From Zygnema cylindricum (taxonomy: Eukaryota; Streptophyta; Zygnematophyceae; Zygnematales; Zygnemataceae), in NCBI GenBank assembly GCA_037447655.1, contig JBBHKE010002560.1:171001-235000 (forward strand): a DNA stretch of 64,000 nt, read 5' to 3'. Of this stretch, positions 47,401-55,503 are shown piece by piece. Under the pieces are notes generated by a model that ran no database searches, was not told the DNA's origin, and saw only the letters and a list, made by a program, of their open reading frames with translations. The translations under genes and the position numbers were made by a program. Each line of letters starts with the position of its first letter. Positions within the stretch are counted from its first letter, which is position 1.

Positions 47401-50400
47401 TGATTTGGAATTCGATTTTGATTTTGGTTTTGGTTTTGACTTTGATTTTTATTTCGGTTTTGATTTTGGCTTTGGTTTTAATTTAATTTTGGTTCGGTTT
47501 CTGTTGCAGTTTCTGTTTCAGTTTCCATTCGTGTATTGGTATATATGGTACATTGGTTTGGAATTGGTATTGTTGGTATTGCTATTGGTATTGGCATATT
47601 AGTGTATTGGTATATTGGTTTGGAATTGGTATTATTGGTATTGCTATTGGTATATTAGGACATTGGTATATTGGTCTGGAATTGTTAATGTTGGTACTTG
47701 GTATTGGTAAACTGGTGTATTGGTTTGGAATTGTTATTGTTGTTATTTGGTGCTGGTATTGGTATTGGTATATTGGTTTGGGTTTTCATTATTTACACAG
47801 TTACAAACAGCTAGCGAAAGCCACACTAAAAATGGTATTGAATGTTGCAAGATAGAAGAGAAGAGTAAGCGAGAAGATGACGGGGAGGGAGTAAAATGCA
47901 GATATGATTCACTGGCTTCTTGCCTCTGGAAAAACTGTGAAACTGCATTTGAAGGTACTGTTTTCCCACAGTCGCTTCTGTCCTCGCTCTCTCTCTGCCC
48001 TCTCTGCATTCTTCCCCTTCGTCCTCTCTCTCCTTCTCCCTCTCCCTCTCCCTCTCTCTCCCCCTCTCCCTCTGCCTGAACCTCTGTCTCTCCCTCTCCC
48101 TCTCCCTTGCGCTCTCCCTCCCTCTCCCTATCCTCTCCCCTCTCCCCTCTCCCCTCTCCCACTCCCTCTCCTCTCCCTCCCTTTCCCCCTCCCCCCTCCC
48201 CCTCCCCTTCACCCCCCTTGCCCTCGCCCTCGCCCTCTCCCTTTCCCTTTCCCTCCCCCCTTTCCATAATTATAACTGACATACCATCGTTGCCTGTAAA
48301 AAAAATAAAATAAAAAAAGTAAATAAAAAAGGGGACAAGAAGTAGTGGGGACAATTGAAACATGTTTACCATTATGTTATATAGGTACCTAATTAAATCG
48401 CCTCAAAAATGTTGAATTTTTCAAATATTTTACGTATTTCTTGTATATCTCTCATATAATTAAACACATTCCATTTTGTAAACAATAATTTGTAAATAAT
48501 AATGTGTGATTGGAGGATTGGAAAACCCATGAGTGGCAATAAAATGTCATAATATAAAAATTATAATCCCATTCAAATTTCCTCTACAACCTTCAAAATT
48601 TTGACAAATTTTAACAATATAAAAAACTAATGATAAAAAAAAATCTTGAAAAGTAGCTTCAAACTCATAAACTAATGATAAACTAAATCTTGACTAAATC
48701 TCAAAAAATGGTTTCAAAACAAGAAAGTAAAAGATAAATAAAACCTTGTAAAGTAGTCGAAGCTATTTTTCAAAAGCTTGTTTATCATTGGTTTTTATTA
48801 TTTTGTTCATGATTGTTATCGTTTCATGGTTGTATTCATATAACAAATCTTGAAAAAGCATTTCAAATTAATGAATAACTTTTTAAAAATAACTTTTTTG
48901 AAATCGGAGAGAAGAAAGATGAGTGGGAAGGAGAAACCATCTCTCTCCCATAAAGTTTTGGGAGTTGATAAGCAAATATTGTAAATTATTTCAAATTGAT
49001 ATTAACAAACTTGTTTTGAAATTGGAGGGAGGGAGGGAGGGAGGGAAGCAGATGAGTGGGAAGGAGGGAAAACCAGCTCTCTCCCATAATGTTTTGGGAC
49101 AACTCACTGGATATAGTAAACCAAATGAAGTCATAACTATGGGAGGACACATCGACTCTTGGGATATAGGATTGGTGAGATATATTAAATCTGTTAAATT
49201 AAAGGGATTTTGGTTTCGTAAGGAAAAGTATTAATATTTTTAACTAAACGGACTAAATTGTATGGGATATTGGATTGGTAAGGAGGTAAATTTGTTAAAT
49301 GAAGGATTTTTTTTTGTTTTTTAAGTTAATGGGCTAAATTGTATATTTGGGATATTGGATTGGTAAGGAGGGAAATCTGTTAATTTGAAGGGATTTTGGT
49401 TTTGGGAAGGATTTTTTTTTTATTCAAGTAAACGGGGTATATAATTGTATGGGATATTGGATTGGTAAGGAGGTAAATTTGTTAAATGGAGGATTTTTTT
49501 TTGTTTTTTAAGTTAATGGGCTAAATTGTATATTTGGGATATTCGATTGGTAAGAATGTAAATCTGCTGAATTGAAGGGATTTTGGTTTCGGTAAAGGAA
49601 ATATATTAGTTGATTTGAAGTAAAATGAGCTAAATTGTATGGGATAATGGATTGGTAAGGAGGCAAATTTGTTAAATTGAAGGGATTTTGGTTCGGTAAG
49701 GACTTTTTTTTTTTTTTTTTAAGCATATGGGTATACAATTGGATGGGGTATTGGATTGGTAAGTTGATGGAAGCAAAACTGGGAACCACGGAATCCTGGA
49801 AAACTGGAAAACTGGAAAACTGGAAAACAAGAAAAGTGGAAAACAAGAACACTAAAATAAAGTGTATTTGGTTCATGGTTTGAAAAATATTACAATCGGG
49901 GTGTAGGGGTCCATGGATGATGCTGGAGGCCTTTTAGTGACGTGGGAGGCGGTACGGATTCTCAAAGTACTCGGCCTCAGGTCACGTCGCACGGTAAGAC
50001 GATTGTAGGAATTCCTCTCTCTCTCCCCTCTCCCTTTTTCTCTCTTTCCCTCTCCCTCTCTCTCTCTCTCGTTTTTATCGGAGGCGGTACGAATCCTCAA
50101 AGTGCTCGGCCGGATGTCACGTTGCAAAGTGAGATGATTGTAGAAATCTCTCCCTCTTTTTCTCTCCCTCTCCTTCCCTCTCTTGCTGCCTCTCCCTCCC
50201 TCTCTTGCCGCCTCTCCCTCCCACTCTCTCTCCCCCTCTCCCTCTCCTCCCCCGTCCTGTCCCTATCCCTCTCTTTTCTTTTTAATTTCTCCTTGCCCAT
50301 TGGAAGTTAACAGGATATTTGTCTTGTTTGTTTATATTTTCCTACAAAAAAACATTTAATTTAAATTTAATTTATATACTTTGCAGGTGAGGGTGGTTGC

Positions 50401-51356
50401 ATTCACTAATGAAGAGGAGGGAGGAGTAAATGGAGTTTTGGGAGGACGAGTATATGCAACAAAACTGAGGTAAAAAACCTCAATTCTATGATTTCCTTTC
50501 TTTTCTCTCTTTTTTCTCTTTTTTCTCTAACTTTCTCTCTCTTTTCTCTCTCTTTTCCTCTCTCGTTTCCCTCTCTTTTTTCTCTCTTTTTCTCTCTTTT
50601 CTCTCCTCCTTTCTCTCTCTTTCTTTCTTTTCTCTCTCTTTTCTCTTTTTTTACTCTTTTTCTCTCACTTTTCTCTCTTTTCTCTCTTTTTTCCCTCTTT
50701 TCTCTCTCTTTTCTCTCTCGTTTCTCTCTCGTTTCTCTCTCGTTTCTCTCTCTTTTCTCTCTTTTCTCTCTTGTTTTTGTCTCTCTTTTATCTCTCTTTT
50801 ATCTCTCTTCTCTCTCTCTTCCCTATCTTTTTTCTCTCTTTTTCCTTAGAGCTGTGGTATTACCTTTTGAGAGCGTCAATACTCGGTATTTTTTTAACTG
50901 AGGGGAATTAAAATACATCCTGGTCGTCATAATAATACGACTAAATCAATGATTAATAAAGTTGTTGATTTGGTGAAAAAGCTATAAAGGATGTTTATAC
51001 TCTTTTATACAAGATTTTCTGTCCCATAAGTTGAGTCTCTTTTCCACTTTTTTTCCCTTTTTCCTTTTCCCTTTTTTCTTCTATCGAGTTATAACATTTT
51101 TTAACATTTTTAAACATTTATAACAATTTATAACATTTTTTTTATTTTTTTTTCTGGGCAGTAATGAAACACATATTCTTGCAATTGAATCCGACAGTGG
51201 GGCATTTAATCCCGAAGGATTTTATTTTGCGGGATCAAATGGGGCGTATGAAATAATAAATCGTATTTCTTCCTCCGTTTTAAAATTTCTTAATGCCACC
51301 ACAGTATTAAATATCGGATTCAGTGGAACCGATGTCCATCCACTGACAGAGGTTTG

Positions 51357-51398
<42 letters not shown>

Positions 51399-53706
51399 CC
51401 TCTCTCTCTCTCTCCCTCTCTCTGTCTCTCCTCCCACTCTCTCTCTCCTCTCGCTCGATCTCTCTCTCTCTCGCTGTCTCTCTTTATGTCTCTCTTTCTC
51501 TCCCTCTTTCTCTCTCTATCTCTCTGCCTCTCTCTCTCTCTCGCTCTCTCTCTCGCTCTCTTTGTCTCTCTTTCTCTCCCCTTTTTCTCTATCTTTCTGT
51601 CCCTCTCTCTCTCTCTCGCTGTCTGTCTTTCTTGCTTTTTCTCTCTCTGTCTCTCTCCCACTCTCTGTCTCTCTTCTTTCTCTCCTCTCTGTCCCTCTCT
51701 CTGCCTCTTTCCATTTCACTCTCTCTGCCCCTCTCTTTGCCTCTCTCTCTCACTCTCTCTCTCTCTCCTCTCTCCCTCATGTGTGTGTGTGTTTGTGTGT
51801 GTTATTGTTCCATTGGAACTGTTCCATTGGAACTGTTCCATTGTTAACTATCGAATTTATAACTGTATATAAATTTATATTTTTTCAAGTAAAACCTTTG
51901 AAACTTTGCATCAAGGAGATTTAGTACTTTCTTTTCTAACCGTAAATGAAAATTTCCTTCTGGAAGGTTCTTTATAGAAAAGAGATCGAATAATTTTTTG
52001 ATTCAATCAAAGGAAATTTGTTTATTTGTTTTGGCTGTTCATTGCTGAAGTCAATAGAAATTTGAAGTTGAAAATTTCGGAAGTTGAAGAAAACATCTCT
52101 ACTTTTACGGTATCATAATTAGTATGACATCTTAATGTATAGTGTTTTGTACACTAATGACTTATATATTCTTTTTAGTAAAACTTAAATGTTTTTTTCT
52201 CTCTTACAGTTGTATGGAACTCCATCGATGGAGTTGAAAACTGACGCTGCAAAGTACTTCTGGTACGGTTTTTTTTTTCCTTTCTTTTTTATAGACTTTA
52301 CTTTTATTTCATTTTTTGTCGAGTTTATTTATTGATCTTTGTTATTCTTGATAACTACACCGCCCATCAGGATTACTGCTAAGAACACTGATTCGGTCTC
52401 GATTTGTTTTTTGTTTTTCCCCGAAAATCATATGAGTGTTATTAATACTATTTAAGGGGAGTGAACTACAATCCGCTGCATCTCCCTACACTAAATTAGT
52501 ATTATACATTCTAATTTTGCATGTAAGTTAATATTTTCTTTAATAAAGCTTACTTATGGCAAAAAAAAGAGCTTAATACCGTTTTGGGAGGTCCGAGTTG
52601 GTTAGTGTACTACACTGTGAATCACTATGAGTGTTCACTAATTTGGCGCCATTTTTTTCTTTGTTCTGTGACCACAAATTAGCGTTAATATAACACCTTT
52701 GTTTCCCGCTAAGTTTTTAAATGGTTCAAGACCAACCATGCCATTCACAATTAGAGTTAATAACATTATCATACACCTCACTTTTGTAGTTTCTTTACTT
52801 CAATAGGGAGTCAGGGTGTAGTTTTGCCATGAAGATAATGTGAGCCAAATGAAACCGTTTGTAACGGTGGGGGTATTAATTAATCTGGAAAATTATTTAA
52901 TTATGGCACCACCAAATAGTGTTACTATAAAATGTTTGTCTTGAGCTTTTTTAGGTCAGTATTAAGTGGAAGTCACAAGAGGTACTATGGGCTGTTCAAA
53001 ACACTACATAAAAACACCAAGAACTAGGCAAATGTAATGAACTCCTGACAAAATTTATACTCATTTGTTCAACTCATTAAAAGTTTCGACGATAGTGGTT
53101 TGCTATTGAATTGCAGTAAAACAATGTCGAAGTGGAAGTAATATATTCATTAGTGGTGTGTATCGGTAGACTCTTACCGATAATCGATTTGTTCCATTTT
53201 TTGACCTACCGATGATTGATATATTGGTAAGGAAGTTATCACAATATTATAGGGATATATCGACCCGATATAAAAAATCATCGCGATAATTGACGTGGCG
53301 TTTAAAGATTTTGTAGGGTTTCACTGGTTTTATTCCCCCTCATACTCCTTCCACAGAATGTTTTTAACCTCAATTTTTTTCTTGTCCTTTTGTGCTAATT
53401 TCTACATGATATATTTGTTGTTGCAAAAGAGAAACTCTTGAAGACGTTAAACATCAGATTTCTACCGAAAGAGAGAAGCAAATTAAATGCTGCAATTTCT
53501 AAAGGAAGAGACGGATTGCTTGACATTCATATAATACTTACAAACCGATATGTATGTTTGAGTTTTACAGGTACCACCACTCAATAGCGGATACTCCCGA
53601 TAAGTTGAACCCCATAGAGATGGCTCGATGTGCCGCGACTTTGGCCACCATGGCATATGTTGTCTCCGAACTCAACGAACCGTTGCCGGTGGCAAACAAA
53701 AAGTAA
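35437..53706 (+). CDS. Carboxypeptidase Q-like M28 metallopeptidase, at least 13 exons, about 18 kb
   Basis: Zinc aminopeptidase fold of the plasma glutamate carboxypeptidase (CPQ/PGCP) type; relatives are secreted or lysosomal dipeptidases. Exons: 35437-35518, 42375-42435, 42736-42852, 44890-45110, 45857-45949, 46842-46983, 47801-47834 (weak), 49052-49174, 49907-49993, 50387-50469, 51162-51351, 52210-52262, 53571-53706. Metal-site motifs in order: GGHIDSWD (49.1 kb), MDDAGG (49.9 kb), FTNEEEGG (50.4 kb), ESDSGAF (51.2 kb), WYHHSIADT (53.6 kb). ARLSGQPSLDEAIRW and SVSSFSMGNPHTGA also fit the family. Junction phases agree except at two places. Exon 44890-45110 is one base short (frame changes in the G-run at 45039-45043). 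The junction 46983/47801 is one base out and about eight residues short, so a microexon may be missing. The true start is unresolved. I do not associate this family with flowering plants. Confidence 0.9.
35800..36020. repeat. ACATACATTTGT-type 12-bp minisatellite
   Basis: Repeats of 'atacatttgtac/atacatatgtac' of 12 bp, interrupted at the right by the CACCGC-family MITE end at 36035. The ORFs it generates on both strands are artefacts of the repeat. It lies in the large early intron of the carboxypeptidase gene. Confidence 0.85.
36063..36492 (-). repeat. 3' LTR of the copia element
   Basis: 430 bp, nearly identical to the copy at 41728-42157. On the minus strand it starts TGTTAGAAGAG and ends CTTTCACA. 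The minus-strand ATG 18 nt from its end is followed here by the target DNA rather than by gag. Confidence 0.93.
36493..36503 (-). promoter_or_regulatory. Polypurine tract of the copia element
   Basis: On the minus strand AAAGAGGGGGGG directly precedes the 3' LTR. This is the expected plus-strand primer site. Confidence 0.85.
36506..39661 (-). pseudogene. pol: copia pol: integrase, reverse transcriptase, RNase H (interrupted)
   Basis: One frame from 39661 to the stop at 36506-36508, broken by an in-frame amber at 36874-36872 just before the RNase H segment KKQPTVALSSTEAEYMA. Domains: GAG-pre-integrase HHCC finger (WHLRYGH ... CSGC), integrase core with HSDLCG and RTDNGGEF, reverse transcriptase with QMDVQTAFLYG and YVDDLVLSS, and RNase H with CDSQGAL and RTKHIDIQFHF. 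The third catalytic acidic residue of the integrase, 36 residues after the second Asp (NGVA-K-R), is Lys (codon at 38803-38801). Both substitution lesions (this codon and the amber) are G-to-A on the coding strand. The frame does not join the protease fragment upstream. Confidence 0.93.
39646..39960 (-). pseudogene. copia protease fragment
   Basis: Contains WIVDSGASHHLSS, the aspartic protease active site typical of copia elements, preceded by a Pro/Ser-rich linker. The frame stops at about 39646 and must shift to meet pol at 39661. Upstream of about 39960 the reading frame enters non-coding sequence. Confidence 0.85.
39960..40800. other. Non-coding segment interposed between copia gag and protease
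   Basis: About 0.8 kb with no gag-pol coding on the minus strand. It contains a 17-bp perfect inverted repeat, TAGTTAGTAAGAGATTT at 40381-40397 and its complement at 40631-40647, enclosing about 230 bp that look like a small transposon. The left part (40080-40340) is rich in 'gtttcg/cgaaac' and 'cgtacgaa'. Exact borders and target duplications are not visible. The interval may be one insertion carrying another. Confidence 0.55.
40754..41745 (-). pseudogene. gag: copia gag with a frame break before the zinc knuckle
   Basis: The ORF starts at the ATG 41745-41743, which lies inside the 5' LTR. It reads through the LTR end and primer-binding site as MASPFTGYGPGNANT, then FYGWKYQIEHLF and the capsid-like helical region to about 41110. 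A frame change near 41095-41120 separates it from the CCHC knuckle (C-x2-C-x4-H-x4-C, 41086-41045), which is followed by a Gly/Arg-rich basic tail. Length and layout fit copia Gag apart from the break. Confidence 0.88.
41707..41727 (-). promoter_or_regulatory. copia primer-binding site matching the initiator tRNA-Met anticodon loop
   Basis: Immediately after the 5' LTR end (CA at 41729-41728) the minus strand reads GGTTATGGGCCC. Its complement, GGGCCCATAACC, is the anticodon stem-loop of eukaryotic initiator tRNA-Met (CAT anticodon), not its 3' end. Drosophila copia and yeast Ty5 prime from such half-tRNAs. The match is 12 nt; bases beyond that depend on the host tRNA. Confidence 0.85.
41728..42157 (-). 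repeat. 5' LTR of the copia element
   Basis: 430 bp, four transitions relative to the 3' LTR. Contains on the minus strand the promoter and, 18 nt before its end, the ATG that opens gag. It also contains the inverted segments 'gaaattctagatgacagaatt...gaatttcgc' near 42068-42105, a possible stem. Confidence 0.93.
42440..42575. repeat. CT/CCCT microsatellite just after a splice donor
   Basis: TTTC then CCTCTCT then CCCT repeats begin about 10 nt into the intron after exon 42375-42435 (donor gtatat at 42436). CCCT is repeated more than ten times at 42522-42568. Confidence 0.88.
43178..43358. mobile_element. CACCGC-family MITE in a carboxypeptidase intron
   Basis: The right end CTCTAATAATGATGGGCGGTG before TA (43359-43360) is clear. 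The left end (gcacaaccatcgatattagag) is decayed but inverted. The length, about 180 bp, fits the family. Confidence 0.6.
43627..43831. mobile_element. Short element with CTATCCACACT inverted ends
   Basis: CTATCCACACT at 43627-43637 and AGTGTGGATAG at 43821-43831 are perfect 11-bp inverted repeats 205 bp apart. The interior holds two copies of a GTACCG-TTGGTACAAAA-TTGTACAAAAA segment. I see no target duplication, so the class is unknown. Confidence 0.5.
45094..45540 (+). repeat. Intronic minisatellite made of copies of the exon 44890-45110 donor junction
   Basis: The exon end plus donor, TCTCGGGCAGGAGAGGTAAG (from 45095), recurs in the following intron at about 45131, 45217, 45254, 45381, 45417, 45461 and 45516, with variable spacing of T- and A-rich filler. 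The copies at 45217 and 45381 retain GAGGTAAG, a full donor consensus. Exon sequence, splice site and flank have been amplified together. Confidence 0.8.
45600..45692 (+). repeat. GGGAGA microsatellite
   Basis: GGGAGA/GGGCGA repeats in the same intron as the junction-derived array. The complementary ORFs are repeat artefacts. Confidence 0.85.
46430..46830 (+). repeat. About 130-bp intronic repeat, two to three copies
   Basis: Segments beginning 'ttaagaatg' and containing 'aaaagctctaaaaccctgaaa', then 'actctataaaaaccaa.cgatttcttytaaaac', then 'ttatcgatgta' occur at about 46480 and 46620. A third partial copy (tgtaagaatgtaaggtggga) at about 46800 runs into the acceptor of exon 46842. Confidence 0.65.
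46988..47790 (+). repeat. Intron built of simple repeats, starting at the donor
   Basis: The first 200 bp after the donor of exon 46842-46983 are about ten copies of TTTCTAAAGAATAGTTCTTC, and the first copy starts four bases into the intron. The array is followed by GATTTTGATTTTGGTT repeats (47200-47500) and ATTGGTATTGG repeats (47535-47785). Confidence 0.8.
47995..48265 (+). repeat. CCCTCT pyrimidine-rich tract
   Basis: About 270 bp of CTCCCT/CCCTCTC repeats, following a 'tctctgccctctctgc' start. The long plus- and minus-strand ORFs over it (L/S/P-rich or E/G/R-rich) are not genes. Confidence 0.9.
48890..49100 (+). repeat. Partial tandem duplication of the 5' part of exon 49052-49174
   Basis: The upstream copy (about 48890-48963) carries 'ag|atgagtgggaaggag', then 'aaaccatctctctcccataa' and 'agttttggga'. 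It closely matches the true exon start at 49052 together with its preceding intron (ttgaaattggaggga). The copy has its own AG acceptor but loses similarity after 'ttttggga', before any normal donor. Confidence 0.75.
49160..49765 (+). repeat. Intronic array of copies of the exon 49052-49174 donor junction
   Basis: The real junction reads GGGATATAGGATTG|gtgaga. In the intron, GGGATATTGGATTGGTAAGG or close variants occur at about 49264, 49350, 49451, 49536, 49641 and 49745, followed as in the original by 'ggtaaatttgttaaat...aagggattttggtt'. A 187-bp higher-order period is visible (49264/49451 and 49350/49536). The copies carry GGTAAG, a stronger donor than the genuine GGTGAG. Confidence 0.85.
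50081..50146 (+). repeat. Second copy of the 3' half of exon 49907-49993 with its donor
   Basis: 'gaggcggtacgaatcctcaa' at 50081 repeats 'gaggcggtacggattctcaa' at 49946, and similarity continues through the splice junction (cgcacg|gtaagacgattgtag versus tgcaaa|gtgagatgattgtag) into the pyrimidine-rich intron. Offset 135 bp. Confidence 0.8.
50490..50855 (+). repeat. TCTCTCTTTT pyrimidine tract
   Basis: Repeats of TTTTCTCTC/TCTCTTTTC through most of the intron after exon 50387-50469, starting about 20 nt after the donor. Confidence 0.9.
51353..51790 (+). repeat. TC microsatellite complex, then GT repeats
   Basis: The intron after exon 51162-51351 begins gtttgattc and then immediately enters about 420 bp of TCTC repeats with interruptions, followed by a TGTG run at 51780-51800. 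At 51808-51842 'gttccattggaact' is repeated. Confidence 0.9.
52358..52545. mobile_element. CACCGC-family MITE relic in a carboxypeptidase intron
   Basis: Left end CACCGCCCATCAGGATTACTG after TA (52356-52357). The interior 'ttaatactatttaaggggag' and 'tgaactacaatccgc' matches the right half of the MITE split by the copia element (42205-42290). The right terminal repeat is decayed. A further left-end-like signature lies at 52613 (tactacactgtgaatcacta). Confidence 0.6.
53151..53300. mobile_element. hAT-like MITE, copy 5, right end missing
   Basis: Starts TAGTGGTGTGTATCGGTAGA and shows the family's 'taccgataatcg' and 'atatcgac' palindromes. No CACAACACTA end follows, so it is truncated. Confidence 0.55.
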
Positions 53707-53710
53707 AAGT

Positions 53711-53762
53711 AAAACCCTAAAAAACCCTAAAAAACCTTAAAAAACCCTAAAAAACCTTGGAA
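53711..53762 (+). repeat. CCCTAAAAAA repeats directly after the carboxypeptidase stop codon
   Basis: Four to five copies of AACCCTAAAA/AACCTTAAAA start five bases after the TAA. They resemble plant telobox sequence (AAACCCTAA) but with 10-bp spacing. They probably form part of the 3' UTR. Confidence 0.6.
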
Positions 53763-54236
53763 GGGATTGCTTCAAAGATAAATGTACCAAGTAGTAAAGC
53801 TTGATTGAAAATGGTGGCTGTAAACCATCGGAGTACAGGGAAACTAAAAAAAGGACAAACAAGAAAAGAAAATTGTAGCTGAAAAGTTGTTGTCGTTGTC
53901 ATGAGTTTCAACTCTTTGTAGTACTTTTGAAAAAAAAATATTGTTTCTCATTTAAGTTTGATAAGTTTGACCATTGAACTTCTGTGCCAGAAGAAAATCG
54001 ACTTTGATTTGTCCATGAAAGAGCAAAAAATGGTTTTTTTTTTTTTTTTAAATGTAAATAGTCTTTTTATGAGCTTTTGAAAATTTACATATTTGGACTA
54101 GAAGTTAACTTTTATTAGACATGCATGGTTATAGACTCTATTTGTCTTTGAAAAGCAAATGAGATTTTTTGAGAAGGAAATAAGATTGTTTTTCCGTTCA
54201 ATCCTAAATGATGTTGGCATTGGATACGTTTGAACA

Positions 54237-54296
54237 ACTCGAGAGGGAGAGAGGGAGAGGGAGAGGGAGAGGGCGAGGGTGAGGGAGAGGGAGGCG
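54237..54296 (+). repeat. GGGAGA microsatellite
   Basis: GAGAGGGAGAGG repeats, with single GGGCGAGGGTGA interruptions. Confidence 0.85.
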
Positions 54297-54499
54297 AGCT
54301 GACAACTGTTTAAGAAGTTTGGTACATATTCGTTTCCATAATCTTGTAGTATCAATTGCGAATTTCTTTATTTTGCAAATTTGATTTCCTTCTTAGTTTT
54401 AGAATGCAGTACACTTTTTTTTTATATCCCTTAAAGAGAAATTTCTCTATTCTGGCGTTCTTTTCTCCTCTATTCTACTCAACTGTGGTCTTCTGTTTT

Positions 54500-55500
54500 A
54501 TAAATTTATGAATAACTCACGATTGAAAAAGAGATTTTGCAAATACTTATCTTTTTCAAAAGGTACTTTAGACAAGTTGGGCGATATAAAAGAAGTTATT
54601 TGCATGAAGCAGTCAAAGATGTACGAAAAACTTGGGAAAGGAAATATAGTATGCAAACTGGTCAAATCACTTTATGGATTGAAACAAGCACCCAAAATTT
54701 GGAATTTGAAAATAGATGAATTTTTAACAGGCTCAGATCATTCAGTGTAAAGTACTGAAATCTGGTCTAAAGATGGTATGGTGCAGTGAACAAGTTTATA
54801 TATGTGGATGATCTTCTACTCTTGAAATAAATCAGTTGAACAGAGTAACAAAATTAAAACAGCCCTAAACTCACGGTTGGTGAACGTAAAATTAGTGTCG
54901 TGTATCGGGTAAAAATTTCTTGCGAATAAATTCGATATTCGATATTCGATATATCGAATATCGAACGGGCAGAGGGCTCAATATATCCCTCCGAGACCAG
55001 CAAAAATTATCGCGATATATTTGGTAGGAGCTGGGGGTCTGTACAGTTTGAGTACGGCAAATTGTACCGTAAATAGCACGGAAAATTGTACGGTAAATCC
55101 CCCAACAAACCTCCCCCATTGAGCGCGCGCCGGGGGGGGGGGGGGGGGGGGGGGGGGGTAAGGGGTTTGAATTTGTTTTTGACTTCAACGTCACTTCGAT
55201 ATATCGCGACGAATTATCGGCCGATATATCGGGTTAACATTGCGATATCAAGCTTCTCGATACATCGATTATTGGGTTCTCAAAATTAGGTACATATTGA
55301 ATATCGGCAAAGGGTCTTCAATACACACCACTACTTCAAAAAGGGAAGCAAAATGTATATTAGAATTTAAGTGGAGATCTGTAAAAAAGAATAATCCAAA
55401 TAACTCAAAAGGAACCTATTGGGAACATGTTAGAGAGACTTGGTGTGGAAGAGCCCAACGGGTATAATACACCTATAAACAAAAATTAAAAGGGTTGGAA
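54500..55500 (+). pseudogene. Relic copia reverse transcriptase, split by a hAT-like MITE
   Basis: 54595-54725 reads ICMKQSKMYEKLGKGNIVCK then LVKSLYGLKQAPKIW, the classical copia RT segment. YVDDLLLL follows in a different frame near 54800. After the MITE (54893-55333), the stretch at 55415-55480 (MLERLGVEEPNGYNTPINKN) resembles the later part of the same domain. Multiple frame changes and stops are present. It differs from the element at 36-42 kb, so a second copia lineage is represented. Confidence 0.7.
54893..55333. mobile_element. hAT-like MITE, copy 6
   Basis: Starts TAGTGTCGTGTATCGGG and ends (inverted) CAATACACACCACTA. The interior has tandem 'gatattcgatattc' and ATATCG palindromes, plus a G-run of about 25 at 55132-55158. 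Target duplication is only weakly supported (cgtaaaat versus cttcaaaa). Confidence 0.72.
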
Positions 55501-55503
55501 TGA

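Noticed and set aside
47743-48372. Long minus-strand ORF rich in E, G, R and K
   Set aside because: It lies over the CCCTCT microsatellite and an intron of the carboxypeptidase gene; the composition is a product of the repeat.
51222-51924. Several overlapping long ORFs rich in S/L/F or E/R
   Set aside because: They are translations of the TC tract in both directions and overlap a genuine exon only at its edge.
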